Positions 44,028-55,776 of a stretch of 64,000 nucleotides of DNA are shown here, one piece after another; positions within the stretch are counted from its first letter, which is position 1; each line of letters opens with the position of its first letter. Below the pieces are notes generated by a model. That model saw only the letters and a program-made list of their open reading frames with translations, searched no databases and was not told the DNA's origin. The stretch spans positions 1,178,001-1,242,000 of the forward strand of contig MU008170.1 in the NCBI GenBank assembly GCA_010909165.1, given 5' to 3'. The DNA is from Anthoceros angustus. Its lineage: Eukaryota > Streptophyta > Anthocerotopsida > Anthocerotales > Anthocerotaceae. Position numbers and translations under genes: made by a program.

Positions 44028-47000
44028 CCCTACTAGAAAGGGCAGCCTATGTTACAGTCGTTGTTGCAATTTTATGTTACACTTCTAACTTGCAACATCA
44101 TTTGGAGGCTTGGTATTAAGTTTGTCATTTCTTTCCCCAAGTGGGCCTACAATCTTAACACGAACTGCTCTCTCTCCTACCACTTCACCTCTTAACTACA
44201 TCCCTCTCTCATATGCATTGTTTATGAATTCCTCATGCAATTGCAACATGATCAGAATAAGGACCCTCTCTCTCTCCCCATCTTTATTACACCCCATTGG
44301 GAGTACAATTAGTTAAGGTTTTTCCTAGCGCCTTCTTTGCACTCTCTTCACAACTATTTGTTAATGGTGCCTGCACTGAATATCACAAAGAACATGCCCA
44401 TTAACGTCACCTTTAAAGGTGACCTAAACATAATATTATTTAGTTCGTGGGTCCGAGGCTCACTCTGCCTGTGAGGCAAGGAGAAGGAGGGGAGAGGAGC
44501 AAGAGGAGGGAGGAGGGGGAGGAAGAGGAGGAGAGGAGGAAGGGAGAGGCAAGGAGGAAATAGGGGAGAGGGATCCGAGGTAGAGGAGGAGGAGGAGAGG
44601 AGGAGGAGGAGGAGGAGGAGAGGAGGAAGGGAGAGGCAATGAGGAAAAGGGGAGAGGGATCCGAGGTAGAGGAGGAGGAGGAGGAGGAGGAGGAGGAGAG
44701 GGAGGCGAGAGGAAGGAGGAGGAGGGAAAGCGAAAGGATGAGGGGAGATTATAAGGAGGAGGAGGAAGATGGAAAAGAAGAGGAGCAAGAGGAGGGGAGA
44801 GGAAGGAAGAGGAGGGGAGAGGGAAAGAAGAGGAGGGGTAGATGGAAAGGAGGAGGAGGGGAGAGGGAAAGAAAGAGGCCCGCTCCATGTGATTTCAAGT
44901 AAAGACCCGCTCCAAGCGTGATTTCTAGTCTCAATTTTTCAGCCGATGCGTAACCAGGTGACATGACGAGGTGACGGATGGTGGCGGGATCACGTGTACA
45001 CCCGCAGATCTTGTACTTCCAATACTGTGATTTCCTCTCAAATTTTTCAGGCTATGTAACTAGCTAGTGTCATTTGATGTTAGAGAAGGCGATAGGCAAG
45101 GAGGAAAAGGGGACGGGATCCGAGGTAGATAAGGAGGAGGAGGAGGAGGAGGGAGAGTCAAGGAGGAAAAGGGGAGAGGGATGAGGAGAGGAGGAGGAGG
45201 AGGCAAGGAGGAAAAGGGGAGAGGGATCCGAGGTAGAGGAGGAGGAGGTAGAGAGGCAAGGAGGAAAAGGGGAGAGGGATCCGAGAGGAGGAGGAGGAGA
45301 GAGGCAAGGAGGAAAAGGGGGAGGAGAGGTAGAGGAGGAGGAGGAGGAGGAGGAGGAGGAGGAGAGGCAAGGAGGAGGGGGAGGAGAGGAGGAGGAGGAG
45401 GAGGAGGAGGAGGAGGAGGAGGAGGAGGAGGAGGAGGAGGAGGAGGAGAGGAGGAGGAAAAGGGGAGAGGGAGAGGAGGAGGAGGAGGAGGAGGAGGAGG
45501 AGGAGGAGGAGGAGGAGGAGGAGGAGGAGAGGCAAGGAGGAAATGGGGAGAGGAGGAGGAGAGAGGAGGAGGAGGAGGAGGAGGAGGAGGAGGAGGAGAG
45601 GCAAGGAGGAAAAGGGGAGAGGGATGATATAGAGGAGGAGGAGGAGAGGCAAGGAGGAAAAGGGGAGAGGGAGAGGAGGGAGGAGAGGAGGAGGAAGGAG
45701 GGGGAGGAAGGAGGGGAGATGGGAAGAAGGAGGAGGAAGGAGGGAGGAAGGAGGGGAGATGGGAAGAAGGAGGAGGAAGGAGGGAGGAAGGAGGGAGGAA
45801 GGAGGGGAGATGGGAAGAAGGAGGAGGGGAGAGGGAAGGAAGAGGAGGAGGCCCGTTCCATGCTGTGATTTCAAGTAAAGACCCGCTCCAAGCCGTGATT
45901 TCTAGTCTCAATTTTTCAGCCGATGCGTAACTCAGGTGACATGACGAGGTGACGGATGGTGGCGGGCGGGATCACGTGTACACCCGCATCTTGTACTTCC
46001 AATACTGTGATTTCCTCTCAAATTTTTCAGTCAATAACTAGCTAGTGTCATTTGATGTTAGAGAAGGCGATAGGCAAGGAGGAAAAGGGGACGGGATCCG
46101 AGGTAGATAAGGAGGAGGAGGAGGAGGAGCAGAGAGGAGGAGGAAAAGGGGAGAGGGATAGGTAGAGGAGGAGGAGGGAGAGAGGCAAGGAGGAAAAGGG
46201 GAGAGGAGAGGTAGAGGAGGAGGAGGTAGAGAGGAAGGAGGGGAGAGGAGGAGAGGAGGAGGAGGAGAGAGGTAAGGAGGAAAAGGGGAGAGGAGGAGGA
46301 GGAGAGGAGGAGGAGGAGGAGGAGGAGGAGAGGCAAGGAGGAGGAGGGAGGAGGAGGAGGAGGAGGAGGAGGAGGAGGAGGAGGAGGAGGAGGAGGAGGA
46401 GGAGGAGGAGGAGAGGCAAGGAGGAAAAGGGGAGAGGAGGGAGAGGAGGAGGAGGAGGAGGAGGAGGAGGAGGAGGAGGAGGAGGAGGAGGAGGAGAGGA
46501 GGAGGGGAGGGAGGAGGAGGAGGAGGAGGAGGAGGAGGAGGAGGAGGAGGAGGCAAGGAGGAAATGGGGAGAGGGAGAGAGGAGGAGGAGGAGGAGGAGA
46601 GGCAAGGAGGAAAAGGGGAGAGGGAGAGAGGGAGGAGGAGGAGGAGGAAGGAGGGGGAGGAAGGGAGGGGAGATGGGAAGAAGGAGGAGGAAGGAGGGGA
46701 GAAGGAGGGGAGATGGGAAGAAGGAGGAGGAAGGAGGGAGGAAGGAGGGAGGAAGGAGGGGAGATGGGAAGAAGGAGGAGGGGAGAGGGAAGGAAGAGGA
46801 GGAGGCCCCATGTGATTTCAAGTAGAGACCCAATCCATGCCGTGATTTCCAGAGAGACCCATTCCATGCTATGATTTCCGCCTCAATTTTTCGCTTGATG
46901 CGTAACCACCGTGACATGATGTTGGTGAAGGGATGGTGGTATGATCACGTGTACACCCGCAGATCTTGTACTTCCAATCGTGATTTCCTCTCAAATTTTT

Positions 47001-50000
47001 CAGCTATAACTAGCTAGTGTCATTTGATGTTAGAGAAGGCGATAGGCAAGGAGGAAAAGGGGGACGGGATCCGAGGTAGATAAGGAGGAGGAGGAGGAGG
47101 AGCAGAGAGTCAAGGAGGAAAAGGGGAGAGGGATCCGAGGTAGAGGAGGAGGAGGAGAGGCAAGGAGGAGGAGAGGGATGAGGTAGAGGAGGAGGAGGAG
47201 GTAGAGAGGCAAGGAGGAAAAGGGGAGAGGGATCTGAGGTAGAGGAGGAGGAGGAGAGAGGCAAGGAGGAAAAGGGGAGAGGGAGAGGTAGAGGAGGAGG
47301 AGGAGGAGGAGGAGGAGGAGAGGCAAGGAGGAGGGGGAGGGAGGAGGAGAGGAGGAGGAGGAGGAGGAGGAGGAGGAGGAGGAGGAGGAGGAGGAGGAGG
47401 AGGAGGAGGAGAGGCAAGGAGGAGGGGAGAGGAGGAGAGAGGAGGAGGAGGAGGAGGAGAGGAGGAGGAGGAGGAGGAGGAGGAGGAGGAGGAGAGGCAA
47501 GGAGGAAAGGGGAGAGGGATCCGAGAGAGGAGGAGGAGGAGGAGGAGGAGAGGAGGAGGAGGAGGAGGCAAGGAGGAAAGGGGAGAGGAGGAGGAGGAGG
47601 AGGAGGAGGAGAGGCAAGGAGGAAAAGGGGAGAGGGAGAGGTAGAGGGAGGAGGAGGAGGAGGAGGAAGGAGGGAGGAAGGAGGGGAGATGGGAAGAAGG
47701 AGGAGGAAGGAGGAAGGAGGGGAGATGGGAAGAAGGAGGAGGAAGGAGGGAGGAAGGAGGGGGAGGAAGGAGGGGAGATGGGAAGAAGGAGGAGGGGAGA
47801 GGGAAGGAAGAGGAGGAGGCCCGTTCCATGTGATTTCAAGTAGAGACCCAATCCATGCCGTGATTTCCAGAGAGACCCATTCCATGCTATGATTTCCTCA
47901 ATTTTTCGCTTGATGCGTAACCACCGTGACATGATGTTGGTGAAGGGATGGTGGCGGGCGGGATCACGTACAGCCGCAAGCGTATCTTGTACTTGTAGAG
48001 CATTGCAAGGTCGCCAAGACCGCTCCAATACCGTGATTTCCTCTCAAATTTTTCAATGTGTAACTAGCTAGTGCGATTTGATGTTAGAGAAGGCGATAGT
48101 AGCATGGCGGGTGTCTCGTGTACATGTACAATCGCAAGTAGTTGCAAGGTCGTGCCAAGACCCATTCCATGCGTTATTTTATCTCAAATTTTTCACCGAT
48201 GCGAACTGACTATGATGTGAAGTTAGGGAAGGCGATGGAAGAAGGCAGAGGAGGATAGGAGGAGCAGAGAGTCAAGGAGGAAAAGGGGAGAGGGATCCGA
48301 GGTAGAGGAGGAGGAGGAGAGGCAAGGAGGAGGAGAGGGATGAGGTAGAGGAGGAGGAGGAGGTAGAGAGGCAAGGAGGAAAAGGGGAGAGGGATCTGAG
48401 GTAGAGGAGGAGGAGGAGAGAGGCAAGGAGGAAAAGGGGAGAGGGAGAGGTAGAGGAGGAGGAGGAGGAGGAGGAGGAGGAGAGGCAAGGAGGAGGGGGA
48501 GGGAGGAGGAGAGGAGGAGGAGGAGGAGGAGGAGGAGGAGGAGGAGGAGGAGGAGGAGGAGGAGGAGGAGGAGAGGCAAGGAGGAGGGGAGAGGAGGAGA
48601 GAGGAGGAGGAGGAGGAGGAGAGGAGGAGGAGGAGGAGGAGGAGGAGGAGGAGGAGAGGCAAGGAGGAAAGGGGAGAGGGATCCGAGAGAGGAGGAGGAG
48701 GAGGAGGAGGAGAGGAGGAGGAGGAGGAGGCAAGGAGGAAAGGGGAGAGGAGGAGGAGGAGGAGGAGGAGGAGAGGCAAGGAGGAAAAGGGGAGAGGGAG
48801 AGGTAGAGGGAGGAGGAGGAGGAGGAGGAAGGAGGGAGGAAGGAGGGGAGATGGGAAGAAGGAGGAGGAAGGAGGAAGGAGGGGAGATGGGAAGAAGGAG
48901 GAGGAAGGAGGGAGGAAGGAGGGGGAGGAAGGAGGGGAGATGGGAAGAAGGAGGAGGGGAGAGGGAAGGAAGAGGAGGAGGCCCGTTCCATGTGATTTCA
49001 AGTAGAGACCCAATCCATGCCGTGATTTCCAGAGAGACCCATTCCATGCTATGATTTCCTCAATTTTTCGCTTGATGCGTAACCACCGTGACATGATGTT
49101 GGTGAAGGGATGGTGGCGGGCGGGATCACGTACAGCCGCAAGCGTATCTTGTACTTGTAGAGCATTGCAAGGTCGCCAAGACCTCCAACCGTGATTTCCT
49201 CTCAAATTTTTCAGGCGTAACTAGCTAGTGCGATTTGATGTTAGAGAAGGCGATAGTAGCATGGCGGGTGTCTCGTACATGTACAATCGCAAGTAGTTGC
49301 AAGGTCGCCAAGACCCATTCCATGTCATATTTATCTCAAATTTTTCAGCCGGAACTGCACTATGATGAAGTTAGGGAAGGCGATGGAAGAAGGCGAGGAG
49401 GATAGGAGTGGAGCAACCAACAGCAGCCATGGTCGAGGCAAGGGCAAAAGGCGCAGAATGGACATGAGGCGTTGTCTAGGGGAGAGAGAAGGAGGGAGGA
49501 CTTGAGCCAAACAACCCCACGCGCGATAGCAAACATGGGTCCGCTGTAGCACAAACTCAGAGGCACAAAAGGCAATCGAGTGCTCAAGGACAAACTAGTA
49601 AACGATCGTGGACGTGTACAAAGTATGTACGTTATCCGCAGGACGATATGCTTATTTTATATAAAATAGAATATGACCATATATCATGTGAAATTACCAT
49701 ATAGTATATGTTACCATGAACAATACGTGTATTTTACAAAGAATGTATTCATACATGTATTTTATATATGTGTATTCATAAGTATCGGGAACTACTAAGT
49801 AAAACTAGGTATTCCATAGGGTAATAGTAGTAAAAGAGGAAGGTAGATGGGGAGGAGGTTCGGTACCAAGCCTGCAAAATGTAACAAGAGACGATGTAAC
49901 ACTTTGGTTGTTGCAATTATGTTGAAATTTTGAGAGGGACACAAACCACCTCTCACTACATTGCAACATAATTGTAACAAGACGCTATATGATCAGAATA

Positions 50001-50141
50001 AGGTGGAGGGTTGGTTTCAAACCTAATCGTAATAAGGGGTCCCAAAAGTGTAACAAGACCCCAAGATTTTAACATAATTGCAACAAAGGGGGGTCCAAAT
50101 CTTAACATAAAGTGTAACATGACTGCCCTTTTCTAGTAGGG
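44028..50141. mobile_element. CACTA-like DNA transposon, non-autonomous, 6.1 kb
   Basis: Terminal inverted repeats begin CCCTACTAGAAA at 44028 and match the reverse complement of the right end (TTTCTAGTAGGG ending 50141) over about 29 bp with two or three differences, including GGGCAG and ATGTTACA. A 3-bp duplication CTT flanks both ends (44025-44027, 50142-50144), as expected of CACTA elements, whose ends usually read CACTA; here the second base is C. Subterminal regions are rich in TGTAACA and GTTGCAA words (44045-44100, 49880-50125), another CACTA trait. There is no recognisable transposase. The interior is a GGA-rich macrosatellite (44.46-49.4 kb) followed by AT-rich sequence (49.4-49.88 kb). 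It would need a transposase in trans. Confidence 0.8.
44462..49400 (+). repeat. GGA-rich macrosatellite, five units of ~0.95-1.16 kb
   Basis: Five purine arrays of GGA, GAGAGG and AAGGAGGAAAAGGGG words (about 44462-44876, 45107-45850, 46074-46805, 47046-47818, 48240-48980) alternate with spacers that begin GTGATTTCAAGTA (44889, 45865, 46812, 47830, 48992) and contain TCTCAATTTTTC, GATCACGT and GATGTTAGAGAAGGCGAT. Unit spacing is 976, 947, 1,018 and 1,162 bp. Arrays four and five are identical over at least 700 bp including interruptions, so the last duplication is recent. All purines lie on the plus strand. Long minus-strand frames rich in Pro, Ser and Leu are a compositional by-product. Confidence 0.9.
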
Positions 50142-50325
50142 CTTGCAGAATGCATTTGACTCTGCTCTTCCTGGTACAAGGCACCAATTACTTCTTCCAA
50201 GGTAATGGTGCTTGTGATGAACTTCTAAAGGCAGCAGAGGGCTGTGCCTTATAAATGGGGCCATTTTGGCTAGTCACAAAGGATTGATATGAGGGATGCA
50301 GGCTTGTAAGAAGTTGCGCGACAAC

Positions 50326-50721
50326 ATCTAGCTTAGGCATCTAGGTTCCAGTCAACGACGCAATATGAGCCCTCAGGTGACAAAACTTGCTGGTGTATGC
50401 AACAACTTTTTCTCCTTCCCGCATTTTTAAACCATAGAATTCTTGTCGTACGGCACATAGCGACATCATGTTCTTCACATGATTCGTTGACTCCAAGTGT
50501 TTTCATATTTCAGAAGCTTCAGTGAGATATTCTACGTCGGGCACAAGGTTGGCATCAAGTCCCCCGATAAGCAAGGTGATGGAGATATTATTATGTTGTT
50601 CCCATTGTGCAATCTCACCGCAGAGGGAGGTGGAGTAGTGTTTGGATGAGGTTTCTTTTAGATCCGCCGATGATGCTCCAGACTCCACGCCAACAGCAGT
50701 GACTCCATCCGTAGGCTCCAT
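50326..50721 (-). pseudogene. Ty1/copia Gag, middle part, second copy
   Basis: Minus-strand reading gives EIAQWEQHNNISITLLIGGL, DANLVPDVEYLTEASEI and then the region matching 23.64-23.83 kb. The N-terminal RGVWSIIDG stretch of the first copy is disturbed near 50690. The Lys/Glu-rich tail of the first copy is absent because homology stops near 50326. Displaced from its N terminus at 55.7 kb just as in the first block. Non-functional. Confidence 0.75.
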
Positions 50722-51545
50722 ACATGTTTACTGTGATTAGTTGAATGCATCAAGTTGTTGAAATTGACGCTAACGATCCGTGTATGTAGAAGAGGTCCCT
50801 ATGGACATATTGGCTTCACAAGACAACTTAGAGTTATGACTCTAGAAATTCATGTAAGCTTGATCCCATACAAGTTTGTATCCCATATACCGGAAACTAA
50901 CTTCAAACATGTAGGAAGGTTTGGTGTGGGGTCAGCTCAAGAAGGAGAAGGATATGAACATATCCTAGCCTACCCGTGTTGACCTCTCCATCAAACTTTC
51001 CCTTTGTTATGAATTTGTCAAACGCGCTGAGAAAACAATCGTTAGAGGACATGAACTATTTATGATTAGTTGAACGCGTTCATGACGGAAGAAAACCCTA
51101 ACCCTTTTGTCTTTCTTTCACTATTCATGAGCAGTTCAGATAGTTGGACCTATCACCTTCCCAATGAGAGAAGGTCTGAAGGGTGCAAGTTGCCATCACG
51201 CCGCTTCATATCCGGTTGATATCTTGCTTGCTTAGGTGTCTTTGAACAATGCTCTCCCCAAAGCAGAGCAGCGATCAAGGTGCTTTGGATTTACACAAAG
51301 TTGATCGAGAATTGCAGCCAATATCTTGCATGTTCGAGTTCAATCGCGCTTAATATGTATTATTTTGCGACATCCATCTTAATCGTTAGGGTATCAGCAA
51401 GGGAAGATGCACGCCTACCAAGATGTAAATCAGGCCTTCAAAAGATTATTAACCAATTTCCTCAACAAGATGATTGATAGTGTCTTTTCCCCGCCTTGCA
51501 CCAAACGACAGACATTACAATATGCTGACTGGACAAAAACATTGG
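50722..51545. other. Copia-block sequence without recognisable coding, second copy
   Basis: Matches 24052-24759 with small indels. The copy is slightly longer and keeps more sequence near 51240-51420. No domain was recognised on either strand. Confidence 0.5.
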
Positions 51546-51764
51546 CTAAGGTGTTAGTGGATGTTCAGTACACATCCTCCGCCTCTGCTTCAAACCATAT
51601 ATGGTCTTTAGCGCCACATGCTTTGTTTGGATGTGCATGATCCTCATACCTTCCTTTTGAACCATGTAAAGGTCTTCATCAAGAGAACCATATAAGAAGG
51701 CAATACAAACATCCATTTGATGTAAGTCGAGGTCGAGCAAGAACAGGGCTAGAATCATCCGCAT
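51546..51764 (-). pseudogene. Ty1/copia RT N-terminal half, third copy
   Basis: Minus-strand reading gives LDLDLHQMDVCIAFLYGSLD, EDLYMVQKEG and LKTIYGLKQRRRM, the same block as at 24760-25089. The plus-strand C-terminal half starts 86 bp to the right, repeating the inverted arrangement. Small indels separate it from the other copies. Non-functional fragment. Confidence 0.8.
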
Positions 51765-53356
51765 AAATTACCATGCTAATCACATCCAACAAGACATCGA
51801 CCACGCAATACAAACGACATGGCATTAGAATCATTTGTCATAATTACACTTGTGCATCAACGACATTATATTAGCTACGAATAGCCATTCTCTGCTAACT
51901 CAAGTGAATACCATGCTAAGCACAAAGTATGAAATGAAGGATATTGGAGACCTGAAATTTTGTATTGGACTCCAACTTTTTCGTGTTCACACCGAAATTG
52001 CTCATCATCCACCGGAAGACGACATACAGTGACATACTTGTGAAGTTTCAGCTAGATCAAGCTCATCCTGCAATAACACCATCTGCAGTGGATGTTAAAC
52101 TCACTAGTCAGCAATGCAACAATGTTTCTCAGCATAGGGGTTTGTCTTCGAACCCCATTTTGGCCCCAACCATCCAGAAATGCACATGTCTCATTTCACT
52201 GTTTTCTTTGATTTGCGAACCCACAGCCCATGCATCCGAGCCCAAAAGAAGACCTAATGTGCCCACCATCCGCACAAATGCCGGACACACCTTTGTACCA
52301 AGTGGCCGGATGATCGCACTTATGCTCCAAAGAGGAGGCGCCGAACGTCCGCGACTTATACTCCAAAGAGGTGCAATACACCGGGTTTGGAGAGGGTTGC
52401 GTCAATACTTGTGTAGGCAAGCACTTTCGCTGTTGCTTGTGCACACTTGCCACCGCACCAACACTCACATCAATTCTCTTTTCAAACCCCGTGATTCGTA
52501 ATCCTGATGCATACCGTCCTGACCGGCCCCTCCGTGTGGAGATAAGCCGCACTTAGATCTGGCAGATTAGGCCTCATGCAGAATTGGACAAGGTAAAGGA
52601 TGGTGAGGCCTCCTCAACCGTTCTTGATCAAACTCTTCGTAGCTTACATTTCTTCTTGTCAAGTCCGCAGCTTTCAACCTTAATCTATCCATGGGTGGCA
52701 CATGGAGCAAGTCGATCTTAAATTCAAAATCTCATGAAGCTTGGCTATAGTTCGTCTCGAACACCTAGTCGCGCCCAGTAGTGGGCCACGGTATAGAGTC
52801 CTCCTTCGAGCCTCACCAAATACTCACCATTTGGTCAAAACCCCACTGGGCGATCAGCCCTCTTTCTTCAGATACCGGCTCTCACTAGGGCTCAGGGCTG
52901 TGCAGATGCTCTCTTATACTTGTGTTCGATCGCATCCGATGTGCTTTCATTACTCAAGGAAAAATCATCTATTCTATTTATTTTCTTGCTTCTCGCAAAA
53001 CATTGTGAAACATTGTCGCCTTCAAAAGGTTGGCCATTAGAAACCACCATCATACATGTCGAATTTTGGAAAATGTAGCTCATCTAGAAACCAAGGCCTA
53101 TGCATCTATACGTGCATCAAACTCGAATGAGCGGACATTTGACCAATCAAAGAGATCCAGCAAGTCATAGGGGCACATAGAGTAAGGCCAAAAGGTTTTA
53201 CATGTTGTATACAAAGCGAATGTGGGAATATAACATCAACCAACAAATGATTTTCAAAAATAATATTCATGACTTTACGCCTAGATACCGGGATGATTTA
53301 CAAATTTTTCAAACCACTAAAAATCAACACTCCATCCTGGTATTGATACGCCTCTA

Positions 53357-53525
53357 GGTTGCTTAACAGTGGAGTTGTTACAAAGTTTTCAAAGCGCCAA
53401 AAACAAGCAACCCATCCTAGTACTAATCCGACCCAAGAGTGCTTAACCGTGGAGTTCTCAAAGCACCAAAGTCAAGCACCCCATCCTAGTATTGATCCGA
53501 CCGGGTGCTTAACCTGGAGTTCTTA
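53357..53525 (+). repeat. ~70-80-bp tandem repeat inside hAT-like element
   Basis: Three units share GCTTAAC..TGGAGTT, CAAAG.ACCAAA and CACCCCATCCTAGTA..GATCCGACC, starting near 53357, 53437 and 53506. The second element copy carries the same array near 59294-59455, so the array belongs to the transposon family. Confidence 0.75.
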
Positions 53526-53585
53526 TGCCATTGAGTCTATCTGCACCTATCCCAAGAAGCAAACAATATATATATACATTTATAC

Positions 53586-53910
53586 CGGACGTCCGCATCC
53601 ACCATTTCCATCTTGACGCCCACAAGATTGGGGTCTTAAAATGCGCCGGACGTCGCAGCTTTAGCAGACGCGCCAATGTGCCGAACGTCCGCATTGTTCC
53701 AATTCCTTCTATGTTTTCACTCTAACAATGGAGATCCGTGGTTGTGTACTCACGTGCACCGACGTCCAACGCTACTTTTAGAGTCGTAGTTTGGTCCTCT
53801 CGAGATGGCCATGATTGCTATCGGTTAATGTTCTCTCACAATTGCGCGGACGTCCCGTAGGTTTTTCGCTTCAATTGCTACTTTTGTGTTGGTTGCGCCG
53901 GACGTCCGCA
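53586..53910. repeat. Cluster of CGGACGTCCG palindromes
   Basis: Full or near-full copies of the 10-bp palindrome CGGACGTCCG occur near 53586, 53647, 53682, 53759, 53847 and 53899, plus one near the left end at 52342 (CCGAACGTCC). The second copy has counterparts near 59540, 59607, 59637, 59672, 59752 and 59842. Repeated subterminal motifs are where hAT transposases commonly bind, so a binding-site role is plausible but inferred. Confidence 0.75.
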
Positions 53911-55194
53911 TTTTGGCTTGGCTGGACTAATTTTGTTTGGTTTGCCTACTGCTCACCCCGCTAGGAAGTACTATCGAAAGAGGTGTTTAGGATTCCTAGC
54001 ACCGTTAAAATCCTTGAAATCCCTTCCTTGTGAAGGTGAAATCCATGAACCTTCTTCGGCTTAAACCTCATAGCATAAGTATTCACGAGAAAATAACATG
54101 GTCAATGTCTTTCAGTACATGTTTCAAGAGTGGTTTTGCTAAAGATGATGCATTTTGGCCCGTTTTCGAGGGTCATTTTTTGGTCTTTAGGGACCCAAAC
54201 CCCTTTAATAGAGAATAACCCCTATCTAGAGAGACGCTGCTATGCCCACAATCTGCAGAAGATAAGATAGAATGGCAGGGGTTCCTCACCATCATGCAGT
54301 CGGGAGTTTATTATTTGTTGCCAATTGGAGTCGTCCTGATATACAGTATTCTATTAGTACCCTGTCACAGTTTCTTGAGAACCCTGGCCGTGCACACTGG
54401 GTAGCAACCAAGCGAGTTTTCAAGTATCTAAAGAGTACTCAAACATATGGTCTATTTTACAAGAGGAATGGAACATAGACACTTATCTTAAAGGGTTTTA
54501 ATGATGCAGACTGGGCATCAGACGCAAACTCCAAGCTTTGTCTCTCTACGTAGTGTTTTCTTCTGGTTTGCAGCCGCAAACTGGAGTTGTAAGAAACAAA
54601 CTTCTGTAGCTTTATCCTCTACTGAAGAGGAGTATAAGAGCCTTACAGATTTTGCCAAGGAAGCTGAATGGGAATGTATCTTTCTGACTGATATAGGGCA
54701 ATGGCAGATTACTCCCACTCCTTTATTCTACAACAACGTGTTAGCTTTAGCCCGTGTTTCAATCCGAGGTTTCATGCAAGGACTAAACATGTTGAGATTC
54801 AACACCATGATATACGAGATGTTGCTGAACGAGGTGTAGTGAAAGTGGACTATGTGCCGATTAATGACCATATAGCGGATATCCTTACTAAGGCTTTGAC
54901 CAAGCACAAACACTATGCACATATGGCAGGGCTAGACTATCTGACCTTGCTGTCTTATTCACAAACCCAGTCTAGAAGATTGATGTTTGCCTCAGGGTGT
55001 TTCTGAAAGCTTGAGTTTCTTTCTTTTTCCATGATGAAGTGTCTAGCTAAGGGCTTCCTTCTTCTCCTTAGTCTAGCACTGTATCCAGTTACACAAAACA
55101 AACACTTAGTCAGTTTCTGATTGCAGAGGGAGTAAGGTTTTAGAAGGGGAAAGGCTTTCTTGCATAGATATGTAGATTGTGAAGCGGTGTCACT

Positions 55195-55732
55195 CTAGTC
55201 ATCTTCGCTCAATTCGTCCCTCGCCTTCTCCGAGTGAAACTGTTTCAACCAAGTGGTTTGAGGAGAGTCTGCGTCAAATCTTAAGTAGTTTTCGGCATTT
55301 TCACCTCTTGTGATACTTTTGTGGAGTAAGACTAAGGAGTGTTCCAACAGAGGTTGATGTTGAGGCGGATTCTGAATCCTCTTAGGCATTTGTAGGCTCC
55401 CATGCAATGTCGTTCTTCCCAATATTCTGGTTTTGCATGGCAAGGGAGCACTCTGCTATAGTAGACCTAGAGTAAAACGAATCTGAATCTTATCCACAGA
55501 GAAAAGCTCGGGCAGAAATAATGACTCTGTTCTCTGATGTCTATCAGAGTTGTAGCAATTGCTTGTCTCACTCACCTGCATCGCTTACCGAAATCTACGT
55601 AGCGGATATTAGGTAGTGCTCAAATAGATGTCAGATAGTAAGCAAATACTGTGGTGGTGGAGAGCAGCCTCCTCGATATCCAAGATTATTCTTACAAACA
55701 CCATTTCTGTTTGAGCTATCTGATCTCGGCAT
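55195..55732 (-). pseudogene. Ty1/copia Gag N-terminal region, second copy
   Basis: From ATG at 55732 the minus strand begins MPRSD, as at 28303, and continues collinearly with 27750-28303. A fragment at 55443-55195 reads MPCKTRILGRTTLHG in one frame. Small indels differ from the first copy, for example around CTGATGTCTATCAGAG near 55535. The primer site lies 33 bp upstream on the minus strand. Non-functional. Confidence 0.55.
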
Positions 55733-55764
55733 CTTATAGTGAAATTGTTAGAATCCTCAGTATA

Positions 55765-55776
55765 GCTCTGATATCA
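55765..55776 (-). promoter_or_regulatory. Copia primer-binding site, initiator tRNA-Met type, second copy
   Basis: TGATATCAGAGC on the minus strand, identical to the site at 28336-28347 and one base from the copia consensus. It marks the right-hand end of block collinearity. Confidence 0.7.

Larger units (their letters stand above)
52120..54239. mobile_element. hAT-like DNA transposon, non-autonomous, copy 1 (2.12 kb)
   Basis: Ends are imperfect inverted repeats: left CAATGTTTCTCAGC...ATAGGGGTTT, right complement CAGCGTCTCTC...ATAGGGGTT. It interrupts copia sequence that is uninterrupted near 25447 and 26807, giving an empty-site comparison: CAATGCCC is present once there and flanks the insertion here as CAATGCAA (52112-52119) and CTATGCCC (54240-54247), an 8-bp duplication typical of hAT. 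No transposase is visible. Interior features are a ~75-bp tandem repeat (53357-53525) and CGGACGTCCG palindromes. It contains about 560 bp (near 52730-53290) missing from copy 2. Confidence 0.8.
51850..55006 (+). pseudogene. Ty1/copia RT C-terminal half and RNase H, split by a hAT-like insertion
   Basis: The first part (51850-52111) reads MCINDIILATNSHSLLTQVN, STKYEMKDIGDLKFCIGLQ and LFRVHTE. The element at 52120-54239 interrupts it. The second part (54248-55006) reads HHAVGSLLFVANWSRPDIQY, STLSQFLENPGRAHW, RVFKYLKSTQTYG, SCKKQTSVALSSTEEEYKSL and ends HHDIRDVAERGVVKVDYVPI, DHIADILTKALTKHKHYAHM, the copia RNase H C terminus. This half is the best-preserved copia sequence in the window, with few frame breaks. 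Catalytic YVDD is CIND and CDN is YNN, as in the other copies, so the parent element was already inactive. Confidence 0.85.

Noticed and set aside
44354-49205. Long minus-strand frames rich in Pro, Ser and Leu (up to ~330 codons)
   Set aside because: They are translations of GGA-type repeats in several frames at once, with no conserved start or domain. Treated as compositional.
44028-50141. Autonomous CACTA transposase
   Set aside because: No transposase-like frame or motif was found between the termini.
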